Origin: Soonwooa sp032078105
Lineage (GTDB): Bacteria; Bacteroidota; Bacteroidia; Flavobacteriales; Weeksellaceae
Length of the DNA stretch: 64,000 nucleotides
NCBI GenBank assembly: GCA_046269235.1
Contig: JBJZOS010000004.1
Location: 124,001-188,000 of the forward strand
Direction of reading: 5' to 3'
The position numbers and the translations under genes are program-made. The notes under the pieces are model-generated. The model made no database searches and was not told the origin of the DNA. It saw only the letters and a list, made by a program, of their open reading frames with translations. This document shows, piece after piece, positions 1 to 8,732 of the stretch (the first letter of the stretch is position 1; each line of letters starts with the position of its first letter).

Positions 1-162
1 AATGGTGGCGCAATCGCATTAGGTCATCCTCTAGGGATGAGCGGCGCAAGAATCCTTAATTCGGCGATGTACGAATTACAAAATCAAAACAAAAAATACG
101 CTTTAGCCACAATGTGTGTGGGACTAGGGCAAGGCTTTGCAGTAATTATTGAAAAAGTTTAA
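1..162 (+). CDS. Thiolase C-terminal end (partial), probable PaaJ/PcaF type
   Basis: The window opens inside a gene whose last 53 residues are readable in frame 1. They carry the thiolase C-terminal signatures: NGGAIALGHPLG with the active-site His, and MCVGLGQGFA, which holds the second catalytic Cys in the usual CxGxG context (here CVGLGQG). Thiolases cleave 3-oxoacyl-CoA with CoA. The next genes, paaZ and an enoyl-CoA hydratase, belong to aerobic phenylacetate degradation, so this is probably the 3-oxoadipyl-CoA/3-oxo-5,6-dehydrosuberyl-CoA thiolase of that pathway. The family call is firm; the pathway role rests on context only. Confidence 0.85.
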   Translation, partial: NGGAIALGHPLGMSGARILNSAMYELQNQNKKYALATMCVGLGQGFAVIIEKV

Positions 163-241
163 TTATTTGTTCTAGCCAGAATTATAGATATTCTTTAAAT
201 ATTTTAAAGACTTTGTACAATTTACATAATACATTTTACAA

Positions 242-2290
242 ATGAATCAATTAGAAAATTTTGCTTTAGGACAATGGACCAAAGGTTCTACTGAAGGCCA
301 AATGTTATATAACGCCATTACAGGTGCCGAAATTGCAACGGCGTCATCAGCAGGTTTAGACTTTGGTGCGATGATGGATTATGCCCGTACAGTTGGTGGT
401 CCAAAACTTCGCAAAATGACATTTCAAGAAAGAGGTCTGATGTTAAAAAAACTAGCATTATATCTTATGGAACGCAAAGAGGAATTTTACACCGTTTCTT
501 GGGCGACTGGTGCGACACGTGCAGACTCTTGGGTAGATATCGAAGGTGGTATTGGTAACTTATTTGCGAATGCTTCGTTGCGCCGTCAGTTTGGTGATCA
601 GCCTTTTTATGTAGAAGGTGATACACACAAATTATCCAAAAATGGAACTTTCATAGGGACGCATATTATGACACCAAAACGTGGTGTTGCCATTCATATC
701 AATGCATTTAACTTCCCAGTTTGGGGCATGTTGGAGAAGATTGCAGTTAACCTTTTGGCGGGCGTTCCAGCGATTGTAAAACCAGCAACCATCACCTCGT
801 TCTTAACAGAAGCAGTTGTTCGTGCGATCATCGAATCTAACATTCTTCCAGAAGGTGCATTACAATTAATTACAGGTTCAGCTAACGGTATTTTAGATTT
901 CGTAGAGTCAGAAGATGTTGTAACGTTTACAGGTTCGGCTTCGACTGGCCAAATGCTGAAAGCGCATCCAAGAATTACCTCCGAAGGTGTTCCTTTTAAC
1001 TTAGAAGCAGATTCTCTTAACGCTTGTGTACTTGGAGAAGATGTAAAACCAGGTTCTGTAGAATTTGATATTTTCATTAAAGAAGTTACGCGCGAAATGA
1101 CCACCAAAGCGGGACAAAAATGTACAGCCGTTCGTCGTGCAATTGTACCGGCTAGTTTGGTTGAAGATGTCCAGATTGCATTAGGTCAACGTTTGTCAAC
1201 AACAAAAATCGGTGATCCTAATGTTGAAGGTGTCAGAATGGGCGCTTTGGCTGGTGCAGCTCAAGTTAAAGAAGTTCGCGAAAAAGTTGAAGAACTTGCC
1301 AAATCTCAAGAAATCGTTTTCGGAGATTTAGACAATTTCGAAGTAACAGGCGCAGACAAAAATAAAGGCTCATTTATTTCGCCAATATTGTTTTTAAATA
1401 ACGATCCGTTCAACAAAACGGATGTCCACAATATCGAAGCTTTCGGACCAGTGTCGACGATTATTCCTTACAATAATACCGCTGAAGCAATTGAGTTAGT
1501 TCGTATGGGGAAAGGATCATTGGTGTGTTCCATTGTTACTTCGGATAACGATATCGCAACCGAATTTGTGCTTAATGCAGGATCACTCCACGGTCGTATC
1601 GTTGTGCTGGATGCCGATTGTATCAAAGAATCTACAGGTCATGGTTCCCCGTTGCCATTGTTGGTTCATGGTGGTCCAGGACGTGCGGGCGGTGGTGAAG
1701 AGATGGGCGGAAAACGTGGCGTCCTTCATTACATGCAACGTACAGCCGTGCAAGGATCTCCTAACAAGTTGACGTCTATTACGCAACAATACCAATACGG
1801 CGCAGATTATATAGAAGATGACAAACATCCATTCGCAAAATATTTTGAAGAAATAAAAGTAGGCGATACGTTAATCACTGCAAAACATACCATTCAGCAG
1901 TCGGACATCAACGCATTTGCGGCCTTGTCGGGCGATAATTTCTATGCGCACGTCGATGCAACGTCTTTAGAAGGTACAATTTTCGAGCGTAATGTGGTGC
2001 ACGGCTATTATTTGTTATCAAAAGCGGCAGGACTTTTTGTTCAAGCCAAAAAAGGTCCAGTTTTACTGAACTACGGATTGGACGAATGTCGTTTTGTAAA
2101 GCCCGTTTATCCAGGATCTACAATTGGCGTTCGCTTTACGTGCAAAGAAAAAATTACACAAGAGAAGAAGGATGCCGATGACGTAGCAAAAGGCATTGTG
2201 CGTTGGTTGGTAGATGTGTATGACGAGACTGGCGAGACGGTTGCCATTGCAACAATTTTAACCATGGTAAAAATGTTAAATCAAGACTAA
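242..2290 (+). CDS. paaZ: PaaZ: oxepin-CoA hydrolase / 3-oxo-5,6-dehydrosuberyl-CoA semialdehyde dehydrogenase
   Basis: A 682-residue fusion enzyme, the same length as characterised PaaZ. It opens the oxepin ring of the phenylacetyl-CoA pathway and oxidises the resulting aldehyde before that can cyclise to a dead-end product. Residues about 1-520 are an aldehyde dehydrogenase with catalytic Glu255 (FNLEADS) and nucleophile Cys294 (GQKCTAVRR). Residues about 540-680 are a MaoC-like (R)-hydratase with the hot-dog active-site pair Asp565 and His570 (SGDNFYAH). Both active sites are intact, so both reactions are expected. It lies 79 bp after the thiolase and before an enoyl-CoA hydratase, in the same orientation. 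Confidence 0.95.
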   Translation: MNQLENFALGQWTKGSTEGQMLYNAITGAEIATASSAGLDFGAMMDYARTVGGPKLRKMTFQERGLMLKKLALYLMERKEEFYTVSWATGATRADSWVDIEGGIGNLFANASLRRQFGDQPFYVEGDTHKLSKNGTFIGTHIMTPKRGVAIHINAFNFPVWGMLEKIAVNLLAGVPAIVKPATITSFLTEAVVRAIIESNILPEGALQLITGSANGILDFVESEDVVTFTGSASTGQMLKAHPRITSEGVPFNLEADSLNACVLGEDVKPGSVEFDIFIKEVTREMTTKAGQKCTAVRRAIVPASLVEDVQIALGQRLSTTKIGDPNVEGVRMGALAGAAQVKEVREKVEELAKSQEIVFGDLDNFEVTGADKNKGSFISPILFLNNDPFNKTDVHNIEAFGPVSTIIPYNNTAEAIELVRMGKGSLVCSIVTSDNDIATEFVLNAGSLHGRIVVLDADCIKESTGHGSPLPLLVHGGPGRAGGGEEMGGKRGVLHYMQRTAVQGSPNKLTSITQQYQYGADYIEDDKHPFAKYFEEIKVGDTLITAKHTIQQSDINAFAALSGDNFYAHVDATSLEGTIFERNVVHGYYLLSKAAGLFVQAKKGPVLLNYGLDECRFVKPVYPGSTIGVRFTCKEKITQEKKDADDVAKGIVRWLVDVYDETGETVAIATILTMVKMLNQD

Positions 2291-2296
2291 TTTTTT

Positions 2297-2395
2297 TGGG
2301 CAGCTATTTCCGTCCTCCGTTCCCAATCTTTTTTTGCCCTAGCTTTTGCCTTAGCAAAAAAAAGGATTTCCACTCAGGCCGGGCTGCAAAAGTTG
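2297..2395. repeat. Dispersed intergenic element, hairpin core with flanking GGGC / CCGGGCT boxes
   Basis: Between paaZ and the enoyl-CoA hydratase gene. It starts with a GGGCAGC box, has a central inverted repeat (AATCTTTTTTTGC against GCAAAAAAAAGGATT) and ends with a CCGGGCTGC box. Similar box-hairpin-box arrangements occur at 7285-7455 and 20245-20375. The AT-rich hairpin could work as a weak internal terminator in the paa operon. Confidence 0.5.
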
Positions 2396-2422
2396 TCAAT
2401 CAATTAAAAATTTAAAATAATA

Positions 2423-3178
2423 ATGGAAGCTTACGTAAAATCAAATATAGAAAACGGCATAGGGACAATTGAGTTTTTCCATCCACAAAGTAACTCGATG
2501 CCAGGAAGTCAATTAAAAAATTTGGCTAACGAAATCGACGAACTCGGAAAAAACAACGACGTAAAAGTTATCGTACTAAAAAGCGGCGGCGAAAAAGCTT
2601 TTTGTGCTGGCGCCTCTTTCGATGAGTTAATCTCGATTAAAGATTTCGAAACTGGGAAAGTGTTTTTCTCTGGTTTTGCAAATGTTATCAACGCCATGCG
2701 AAAATCACCAAAGTTGATTATTGCAAGAATTCATGGTAAAGCTGTTGGTGGCGGTGTTGGTATCGCTTGTGCAGCAGATTATACCTTTGCGACAGAAAAT
2801 GCTGCTGTTAAACTCAGCGAGTTGGCGGTTGGTATTGGCCCTTTTGTTATCGGTCCAGTCGTAGAAAAGAAAATCGGAACATCGGCTTTCGCGCAGTTAG
2901 CGATCAACGCTACCGAATTTTATTCGGCGGAGTGGGCGCGCGAGAAAAATATGTTCCAAGATGTTTACGAGACAACGGAAGAAATGGACGCGGAAATTCA
3001 GATTCTTGCCGAGAAACTTGCAAAATCAAATCCTGAAGCGATGTTCCAACTAAAAGAAATACTCTGGAAAGGTACAGAAAGCTGGGATTCTCTTTTAACA
3101 GAACGTGCTGCCGTTAGTGGACAATTGGTGTTGTCGGAGTTTACGGTTAACGCTATTAATAAATTTAAAGCGAAATAG
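2423..3178 (+). CDS. Enoyl-CoA hydratase/isomerase family protein (phenylacetate operon)
   Basis: A 251-residue crotonase-fold protein. The oxyanion-hole regions are clear: KAFCAGASFDEL near residue 65 and GKAVGGGVGIACAADY near residue 110, followed by SELAVGIGPFVIGP, which supplies one acidic residue at the usual PELxLG position. Members of this family hydrate 2,3-dehydro-acyl-CoA or isomerise acyl-CoA double bonds. Its position after paaZ suggests the PaaF hydratase or PaaG (ring-1,2-epoxyphenylacetyl-CoA isomerase) step; I cannot decide between them from the sequence. The start ATG follows an AT-rich leader with no strong Shine-Dalgarno. Confidence 0.85.
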   Translation: MEAYVKSNIENGIGTIEFFHPQSNSMPGSQLKNLANEIDELGKNNDVKVIVLKSGGEKAFCAGASFDELISIKDFETGKVFFSGFANVINAMRKSPKLIIARIHGKAVGGGVGIACAADYTFATENAAVKLSELAVGIGPFVIGPVVEKKIGTSAFAQLAINATEFYSAEWAREKNMFQDVYETTEEMDAEIQILAEKLAKSNPEAMFQLKEILWKGTESWDSLLTERAAVSGQLVLSEFTVNAINKFKAK

Positions 3179-3250
3179 TTGTAGAAGAAAATCCACAGAT
3201 GATGAAAGAATGCATTTGTAACAACGGATTAATCATATAACTTAATTTTC

Positions 3251-3305
3251 AATGCTTGCTGAACGGAGTCGAAATTTTATAATTTTGACAGGTTTAGCAA
3301 GCATT
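3251..3305. repeat. Inverted repeat (14-bp arms) in the hydratase-dcp intergenic region
   Basis: Arms at 3251-3264 and 3292-3305 (AATGCTTGCTGAAC against GTTTAGCAAGCATT, 12 of 14 pairing) with a 27-nt loop containing a GGAGTCGAAA string. It lies 70 bp past the hydratase stop and may be a terminator or a small dispersed element. The rest of the 325-bp gap holds the 7-bp-period array at 3395-3457 and no credible gene. Confidence 0.4.
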
Positions 3306-3394
3306 TCGTTTATTTACAAAGAGCGTCAACATCTCGATGCATCTGGGACGCAATTTTGTCACAATTTCTCATTTGGGCATTATCTTTGAGAAAA

Positions 3395-3457
3395 AGAATC
3401 AAGAACCGAGATCCAAGATAATCTATTTAAAACTTGGAATATTAAACTCAAAACTAA
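3395..3457. repeat. 7-bp-period repeat array, 9 units
   Basis: Reads in strict heptads: AGAATCA AGAACCG, then AGATCCA AGATAAT, CTATTTA, AAACTTG, GAATATT, AAACTCA, AAACTAA. First units share AGAxCCx, last units share AAACTxx. It precedes dcp. The same period occurs at 4713-4775, 9920-9968, 30903-30979 and 56684-56760. Confidence 0.5.
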
Positions 3458-3503
3458 AAAAAAATACATTGTACTTTGTACATGATAGCTTAATACAACA
3501 TTT

Positions 3504-5588
3504 ATGAATATACTTACCCAAAACTTCGACACAGCTTATCATACGCCTCCTTTTGAAAACATCAAAAACGAGGATTATCTTCCCGCCTTCAAAGAATTAA
3601 TTTCAGAATCTGAGAACGAAATTGATACCATTACCAATAATCCAGAAGAAGCGACTTTCGAGAATACAATTGAAGCTTTGGCTTATTCAGGAGAAAAATT
3701 GGATGTTGTTTCTAATATCTTCTTCAACCTAAATTCTGCGGAAACCAGCGACGAACTTCAGCAAATTGCACAAGAAGTTTCTCCACTTTTAACCGAATAT
3801 TCGTCTAAAATTTCGCAAAACGAAGCCTTATTCAGTAGAATTAAAAAAGTATACGACGACAAATCAAAATACAATCTCAACGAAGAGCAACTTATGCTGT
3901 TAGATGAAACCTACAAAGGTTTTGTGAGAAGCGGTGCTTTGTTAAATGATTCAGATAAAGAAAAATTGAAGCAAATCAATATGGATTTGTCGGTGAAGTC
4001 ATTGCAATTCGGACAAAATGCGCTTGCGGCAACCAATGCGTATTTCAAGCATATCATCAACAAAGAAGATCTGGCAGGAATACCTGATGCAATTTTGGAA
4101 CAATACGCTGAAGAAGCCAAAGATCGCAATTTGGATGGTTATGTTGTGACATTGCAGTATCCCAGCTATGTTCCGCTGATGACTTATGCCGAAAATCGTG
4201 AATTAAGAAAAGAATTGGCTTTAGCAAATGGTAAAAAATCCTTTGATGGTGGTGAATTTGACAATCAAAATCTTATAAAAGAAATTATCGCTTTAAAACA
4301 AAAAAAAGCAGAACTTTTAGGTTATAAAAACTACGCAGATTATGTTTTGGAAGAGCGAATGGCAAAACATCCAACTAAAGTTTTAGATTTTTTAAATGAA
4401 CTTTTAGTGAAAGCAAAACCTTATGCCGAAAAAGAAATTGAAGAATTAAAAGCTTTAGCAAAAGTTGATGGAATTGAAGATATGCAAGCTTACGATCATT
4501 CGTTCTACGCTGAAAAGCTGCGTAAAGCAAAATACGATTTAAACGATGAAGAATTGAAACCTTATTTCCCACTAAACCAAGTTCAAGACGCCGTTTTTGG
4601 ATTGGCAAATCAACTTTTCGGTTTGGAATTTAAGGAAGTTAACACGATTCAAAAATACCATGCGGATGTCCAAACCTATGAAGTGTATGAGATTCAAAAA
4701 CCAAGCGCCGAAAATCAAGTCTTAGACTCCGCGCAGACGGACAACCAAGAATCGACAGTCGGCAGCCGACAACTTAAAGCTATTCTATACACCGATTATT
4801 TCCCACGAAAAGGAAAACGTGCTGGCGCTTGGATGACGAGCTATAAAAATCAATTCATAAAAGATGGCGAGAATTCTCGTCCCCACATTTCCATCGTTTG
4901 TAATTTCAGCAAACCCACGAAAGACACGCCAAGTCTGTTGACTTTCCAAGAAGTGACCACGCTTTTCCATGAATTTGGACATGCGATTCATGGGATGTTA
5001 GCCAACACGCAATATCCAAATCTTTCTGGAACTTCGGTGAAATGGGACTTTGTTGAATTACCCTCTCAGTTTTTGGAAAACTTCTGCTATGAACCAGAAT
5101 TTCTAAAAACCTTTGCAAAAAATTATAAAACTGGCGAAGTTCTTCCTAACGATAAAATTGAAAAAATCGAACAATCCAAAAACTTCATGGAGGGCTACCA
5201 AACCCTTCGTCAACTAGGTTTTGGATTGTTAGATATGGCTTATCATACGCATCCTGAGGATGTACATGACGTAAAATCCTTTGAAGATGCCCAAACTTCA
5301 AAAACATCTTTGTACCCTGTAAATCCAGAAACAGCGATGAGTCCGACTTTTTCGCATATTTTCCAAGGCGGATATTCAGCGGGATATTATTCTTACAAAT
5401 GGGCTGAAGTTTTGGATGCCGATGCTTTCGCTTACTTCAAAGAATCTGGAATTTTCAACCCTGAAACAGCCGCAAAATACAAAGTTCTATTATCATCTGG
5501 CGGAACAAAAGACCCCATGGAGTTGTATAAGAACTTCCGTGGCAGCGAACCAAAAGTAGAAAGCCTTTTGAAAAGAGCCTTTGGGTAG
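3504..5588 (+). CDS. dcp: M3-family metallopeptidase, peptidyl-dipeptidase Dcp
   Basis: A 694-residue thimet-oligopeptidase-like enzyme that degrades short peptides. The zinc motif HEFGHAIHG is at residues 489-497, with His489, Glu490 and His493 intact, and the downstream Glu of the gluzincin site lies in the ELPSQFLENFCYE stretch. The C-terminal substrate-binding region (HIFQGGYSAGYYSYKWAE) is present. No signal peptide is visible, so a cytoplasmic location is inferred. An oddity is a low-complexity stretch of about 25 residues (residues about 398-424) between TYEVYEI and KAILYTDYF, encoded by a 7-bp-period repeat; the family normally runs straight through here. Transcription ends at the strong palindrome at 5761-5792. 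Confidence 0.93.
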   Translation: MNILTQNFDTAYHTPPFENIKNEDYLPAFKELISESENEIDTITNNPEEATFENTIEALAYSGEKLDVVSNIFFNLNSAETSDELQQIAQEVSPLLTEYSSKISQNEALFSRIKKVYDDKSKYNLNEEQLMLLDETYKGFVRSGALLNDSDKEKLKQINMDLSVKSLQFGQNALAATNAYFKHIINKEDLAGIPDAILEQYAEEAKDRNLDGYVVTLQYPSYVPLMTYAENRELRKELALANGKKSFDGGEFDNQNLIKEIIALKQKKAELLGYKNYADYVLEERMAKHPTKVLDFLNELLVKAKPYAEKEIEELKALAKVDGIEDMQAYDHSFYAEKLRKAKYDLNDEELKPYFPLNQVQDAVFGLANQLFGLEFKEVNTIQKYHADVQTYEVYEIQKPSAENQVLDSAQTDNQESTVGSRQLKAILYTDYFPRKGKRAGAWMTSYKNQFIKDGENSRPHISIVCNFSKPTKDTPSLLTFQEVTTLFHEFGHAIHGMLANTQYPNLSGTSVKWDFVELPSQFLENFCYEPEFLKTFAKNYKTGEVLPNDKIEKIEQSKNFMEGYQTLRQLGFGLLDMAYHTHPEDVHDVKSFEDAQTSKTSLYPVNPETAMSPTFSHIFQGGYSAGYYSYKWAEVLDADAFAYFKESGIFNPETAAKYKVLLSSGGTKDPMELYKNFRGSEPKVESLLKRAFG
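4713..4775. repeat. 7-bp-period repeat inserted in frame within dcp
   Basis: Nine heptads in phase, ending ACAACCA, AGAATCG, ACAGTCG, GCAGCCG, ACAACTT. The length of 63 nt equals 21 codons, so the reading frame is kept. The encoded peptide (rich in Q, S, D, N) does not resemble the flanking peptidase sequence. Confidence 0.5.
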
Positions 5589-5760
5589 ACTTATAATCTC
5601 ATGTTACTTCTAGAAGTATTTACATTAATAACTTCTCGATAGTTTTTTTTCAAATTCTACGTCTTTGGATTTGTAACAAGATATAGAGATAACTTTAAGA
5701 TAAAGAGACAAGTGTCTAAACAAATTTAGATATTTATCTCGAATTGATATTAAATAACAA

Positions 5761-5792
5761 AACCGCCTTTCAGTGACTTCTGAAAGGCGGTT
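5761..5792. terminator. Bidirectional terminator between dcp and the phosphodiesterase gene
   Basis: Perfect 13-bp stem (AACCGCCTTTCAG against CTGAAAGGCGGTT) with a TGACTT loop, flanked by A-run upstream and T-run downstream. The two genes converge here, so it can serve both. Confidence 0.9.
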
Positions 5793-5826
5793 TTTATTAG
5801 GATTCTATTTTTTTTAAATTAAAAAT

Positions 5827-7095
5827 TTATTTCAAAATCTTATGAGCTACTTTGTCTTTGCCATCAATTGGCGACGTGATTTTAAGGCCTAGAATTTTAG
5901 TTACAATTGGATAAACATTAACATTGTCAAAGTGCGAAATCTCAAAGTCGGATTTGAAAGCTGGTCCCCAAGCTCGGAAAACCGCACGCATTTCTGGGAC
6001 TTTTTTAGGATCAAAACCATGTTTTCCGACGCTTGTTGTTTTAGCTTTTTCAAGAAAAACTTTCGGCGCATTCGGCACCAAAAGTAGATCTCCAATCCTA
6101 CCAAATGTATCATCTTTTTTGCCATAATGTAAACGTCGTGGGAAACAAGATTCTTTGTAGACTTTGTAATCGGGCGTTTTGGATTTTTTCAATTCGCGAT
6201 AAGCCATTTTAATATCTTCGGCGTTTTTAACTTTCACGCGCAACAACGTATTGCTATTAAAATAATCGAAACGCGATTTATCTTTCAAGATTTCGGGAAT
6301 GTCGATGGCGTTTTCTCTATCTACTTTTATCATACCATGATCGGATACAAAAACAAAATTCACATTTTTAAGTCCTAGCTTATTGACTTTAGTACTCAAA
6401 TCTCCGATTGCGGCATCCACAGATTTTACGGCCTCTTCCGTTTCTTTAGAATCTGGTCCATAATGATGCCCCTTCGCGTCAACTTCGGGAAAATACATCG
6501 TAATAAAATGGGGGCGTTGCGCTTCGGGAAGTTTTAGCCAATTGAGAACAATATTAACTTTTTGCTCGTTGTTAAATTTTTCGTGGTAGTTGTAATAATA
6601 AGTAGGTCGTGTTTTTCCGGCATCGGACTGAGAGCTTACCCAAAACAAAGATGCCGATAAAAGACCTTGCTCTTCTGCTAAACTCCAAAGTGGTTTTCCG
6701 CCGTACCAAGAACCATCACTAACGGTTTTTCCGTCATTCATTTTGTAAGCTTCCTTGCGTTTGTAATCGTAGAAAAAATTATCCACCAAACCATGATGCG
6801 ACGGATACAAGCCTGTGATTAACGTATAATGATTCGGAAATGTTATCGAGGGAAAACTGGGATTCATATAATCGGTGGCGACACCTTGTTTTGATAATCT
6901 ATCGATATTGGGTGTTGCATATTTTTTGGGATAATCGTACCTAAAACCATCCACCGAAATCATAATAACATAAGGTTTATCTCGGAAGTCGGCTAGCGTA
7001 TTAACGCGATTAGGAACGACAATTTGTGTGGTATCCGTCTGTGCACTCGCAAAAGAAAAAAGGCATAGACTTAAGAAAAATAGGAATTTTTTCAT
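5827..7095 (-). CDS. Secreted ectonucleotide pyrophosphatase/phosphodiesterase family protein
   Basis: A 422-residue member of the alkaline phosphatase superfamily, NPP branch, which hydrolyses nucleotide or phospho-diester bonds. Residues 1-19 form a signal peptide ending FASAQ, so the protein is periplasmic or surface-exposed. Metal ligand Asp49 lies in ISVDGFR, the nucleophile is Thr85 in SITFPNHYT, and further metal ligands lie in VDAKGHHYGP and SDHGM. All catalytic elements are present. It stands alone, convergent with dcp, with a promoter-like box just upstream. Substrate cannot be predicted from sequence. Confidence 0.9.
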   Translation of the reverse strand: MKKFLFFLSLCLFSFASAQTDTTQIVVPNRVNTLADFRDKPYVIMISVDGFRYDYPKKYATPNIDRLSKQGVATDYMNPSFPSITFPNHYTLITGLYPSHHGLVDNFFYDYKRKEAYKMNDGKTVSDGSWYGGKPLWSLAEEQGLLSASLFWVSSQSDAGKTRPTYYYNYHEKFNNEQKVNIVLNWLKLPEAQRPHFITMYFPEVDAKGHHYGPDSKETEEAVKSVDAAIGDLSTKVNKLGLKNVNFVFVSDHGMIKVDRENAIDIPEILKDKSRFDYFNSNTLLRVKVKNAEDIKMAYRELKKSKTPDYKVYKESCFPRRLHYGKKDDTFGRIGDLLLVPNAPKVFLEKAKTTSVGKHGFDPKKVPEMRAVFRAWGPAFKSDFEISHFDNVNVYPIVTKILGLKITSPIDGKDKVAHKILK

Positions 7096-7112
7096 TGTTA
7101 AATTTTCTCGCG

Positions 7113-7120
7113 CAAAGTTA
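7113..7120 (-). promoter_or_regulatory. -7 box TAACTTTG of the phosphodiesterase gene
   Basis: Matches the Bacteroidota TAnnTTTG element 17 nt upstream of the ATG. No clear TTG -33 element at the right distance, so it is a partial promoter. Confidence 0.45.
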
Positions 7121-7284
7121 AACCCGAATTATGATTTTTAAAATTAAATTTAATTAAAAGTTAAAAGCTTAACGCATCAGCTATGACATAATTATCTTAC
7201 TTGTCTTAAAGGTTGAAAGAATACGTTAAGTTTCTATCAAAATAATTTTTACTAAAAGAAAAACTAACATCATCTTCATAAAAA

Positions 7285-7455
7285 AAAACGCAATCTGCGT
7301 GAGGGCGAAGCGCACTGTTGGAGCTCGTGATGCGAGGCGGCGGAGCGCAGCGGAGCCGTCCGAACATCACAGCGACTGCGCGCAGACCGACCCTGGCGGC
7401 GAGAGAGGTGCGAGCGCAGCGAGCATCCGAACGAGCCGTCATGGGGCACGCCCAA
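7285..7455. repeat. GC-rich dispersed intergenic element
   Basis: A sharply GC-rich island in the 468-bp gap before recX. On the minus strand it begins with a GGGCGTGCCCC box and ends with CCCTCACGC, as in related box-hairpin-box elements. It contains an internal direct repeat, GAGCGCAGCGGAGCCGTCCG at 7342-7361 and GAGCGCAGCGAGCATCCG at 7413-7430, both followed by AAC. Open frames cross it on both strands, but none resembles a protein. The rest of the gap is AT-rich and holds only the recX promoter box. Confidence 0.55.
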
Positions 7456-7522
7456 AATAAAACGACACACCGAAAACTGACTAAAAGTGAGACCTTATGT
7501 TAATAAAATTTTTCTTTTAAAG

Positions 7523-7530
7523 TATATTTG
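7523..7530 (+). promoter_or_regulatory. -7 box TATATTTG of recX
   Basis: Perfect TAnnTTTG element. The expected transcription start is about 7535-7537, which argues for the GTG start of recX at 7564 rather than the TTG at 7540. Confidence 0.55.
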
Positions 7531-7563
7531 TGCTGATTTTTGAAAAGCAAATCATTAATTGTA

Positions 7564-8034
7564 GTGGAAAAAAAATCTTTAACTTTTGACGAAATTAAAC
7601 TTAAAATGCTCAACTACTGCGTGTATCAAGACCGTTGTCATTATGAGGTTGAACAAAAAATGCGTGAATTTCTTTTGATTCCAGAAGCTAAAGAGGACAT
7701 TTTATTATACTTGATTCAAGAAAAATATCTGGATGAAGAGCGTTTTGTTAGAAGTTATATTCGCGGAAAATTTTACATTAAACACTGGGGACGGAACAAA
7801 ATAAAACTTAATCTTAAACAAAAACAAATAAGCGATAAGTTAATAGACCGCTGCTGGGACGAGATTGATGAAAGCGACTATCAAAAGCAAATCATTTTGT
7901 TTATTGAAAAGCAATCTGATAGTATCACAGAACCGAATTCTTTTAAAAAGAAAAACAAAATCGTGAAATTCTTACTATCGAAGGGTTTTGAGTACGACTG
8001 TATTCTAGACGCTTTTGGAGCAATGGACTACTGA
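7564..8034 (+). CDS. recX: Regulatory protein RecX
   Basis: About 156 residues from the GTG at 7564 (MEKKSLTFDE). RecX binds RecA filaments and moderates their activity in recombination and repair. The family's repeated three-helix modules are visible: LNYCVYQDRCHYEVEQKM, then YLIQEKYLDEERFVRSYIRGKF and WGRNKIKLNLKQKQIS, which is the most conserved segment. I chose GTG 7564 over the upstream TTG at 7540 because the promoter box at 7523-7530 leaves almost no leader for the latter and because flavobacterial RecX proteins usually begin near MEKK. recA is not in the window. Confidence 0.85.
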   Translation: MEKKSLTFDEIKLKMLNYCVYQDRCHYEVEQKMREFLLIPEAKEDILLYLIQEKYLDEERFVRSYIRGKFYIKHWGRNKIKLNLKQKQISDKLIDRCWDEIDESDYQKQIILFIEKQSDSITEPNSFKKKNKIVKFLLSKGFEYDCILDAFGAMDY

Positions 8035-8059
8035 AAACTTAATTCGATAATATGAAGCT

Positions 8060-8605
8060 TTACTTCAGCTTCTCTAAAAGATATAATCGCGCACCAGAAA
8101 AAGATAATTTTGGCATTAAGTTACCTTCTAGCACCATCGTTTTGTTGTTAACATCAATAACAGAAATGTAGTTGTTAGAGTTATATTCGATGTAGTTTTC
8201 TTTCTCTTTTGTGATAGGATTTTTTCCGAACTCGAAATCATACTTTATCCAATCTTCATCTTGTCCGCTGCAATGCACAGGTTTGAACTTGGATCTATTA
8301 GATTTAAAAATTATTTGGTCGTAAGCCTCTGCACATTCGCTTTCGAAAGAGATATCTCGGTTTTGATCTTGCTGAAACTGCTCATAAGAACCTTTGTACA
8401 CGCCTACAACCTTCCAAGTACCATCTATGCGGTCTTCATCTATTTTGCCTGCCGCCTTGCTAACTGCCCAACTGGCTGCGTTTACAGTTCCTTTTACTGT
8501 TTTATAACCCAATTTAGCGACGCCAGTCACGGCTTTGGTTGCTGTTGAGACGATGCATGATTGCAGTAGTAAAGAGGCTGATAATACAAAGATTAGCTTT
8601 TTCAT
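8060..8605 (-). CDS. Hypothetical lipoprotein
   Basis: 181 residues. The N-terminus has a lysine pair, a hydrophobic core and a lipobox LLQSC with Cys17, so it is probably a lipid-anchored envelope protein. Residues 20-58 are Ala/Lys/Val-rich, possibly helical. The remainder (GTWKVVGVYKG, later NYISVIDVNNKTMVLEG and a final LYLLEKL) resembles small lipocalin-like beta-barrel domains, but this is impression only. I do not recognise a named family. Convergent with recX. Confidence 0.75.
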   Translation of the reverse strand: MKKLIFVLSASLLLQSCIVSTATKAVTGVAKLGYKTVKGTVNAASWAVSKAAGKIDEDRIDGTWKVVGVYKGSYEQFQQDQNRDISFESECAEAYDQIIFKSNRSKFKPVHCSGQDEDWIKYDFEFGKNPITKEKENYIEYNSNNYISVIDVNNKTMVLEGNLMPKLSFSGARLYLLEKLK

Positions 8606-8732
8606 AGATTGTTGTTTTGAGTGACGAAGATAAGCTTTTCATATAATTGTGATGAATTAAGTTGTAAAAAATCCCAAATCGTTTTAATCTCCTTTTAAAA
8701 AAAATAATACCTTTAGACCGTTTTTATAAAGC

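Noticed and set aside
694..1107. 137-codon minus-strand frame inside paaZ
   Set aside because: Antisense shadow of a well-supported enzyme; no promoter, start context or protein family.
7206..7503. Open frames on both strands through the GC-rich island
   Set aside because: Long frames here follow from high GC content and few stops. The translations are Arg/Ala-rich low-complexity sequence with no family features.
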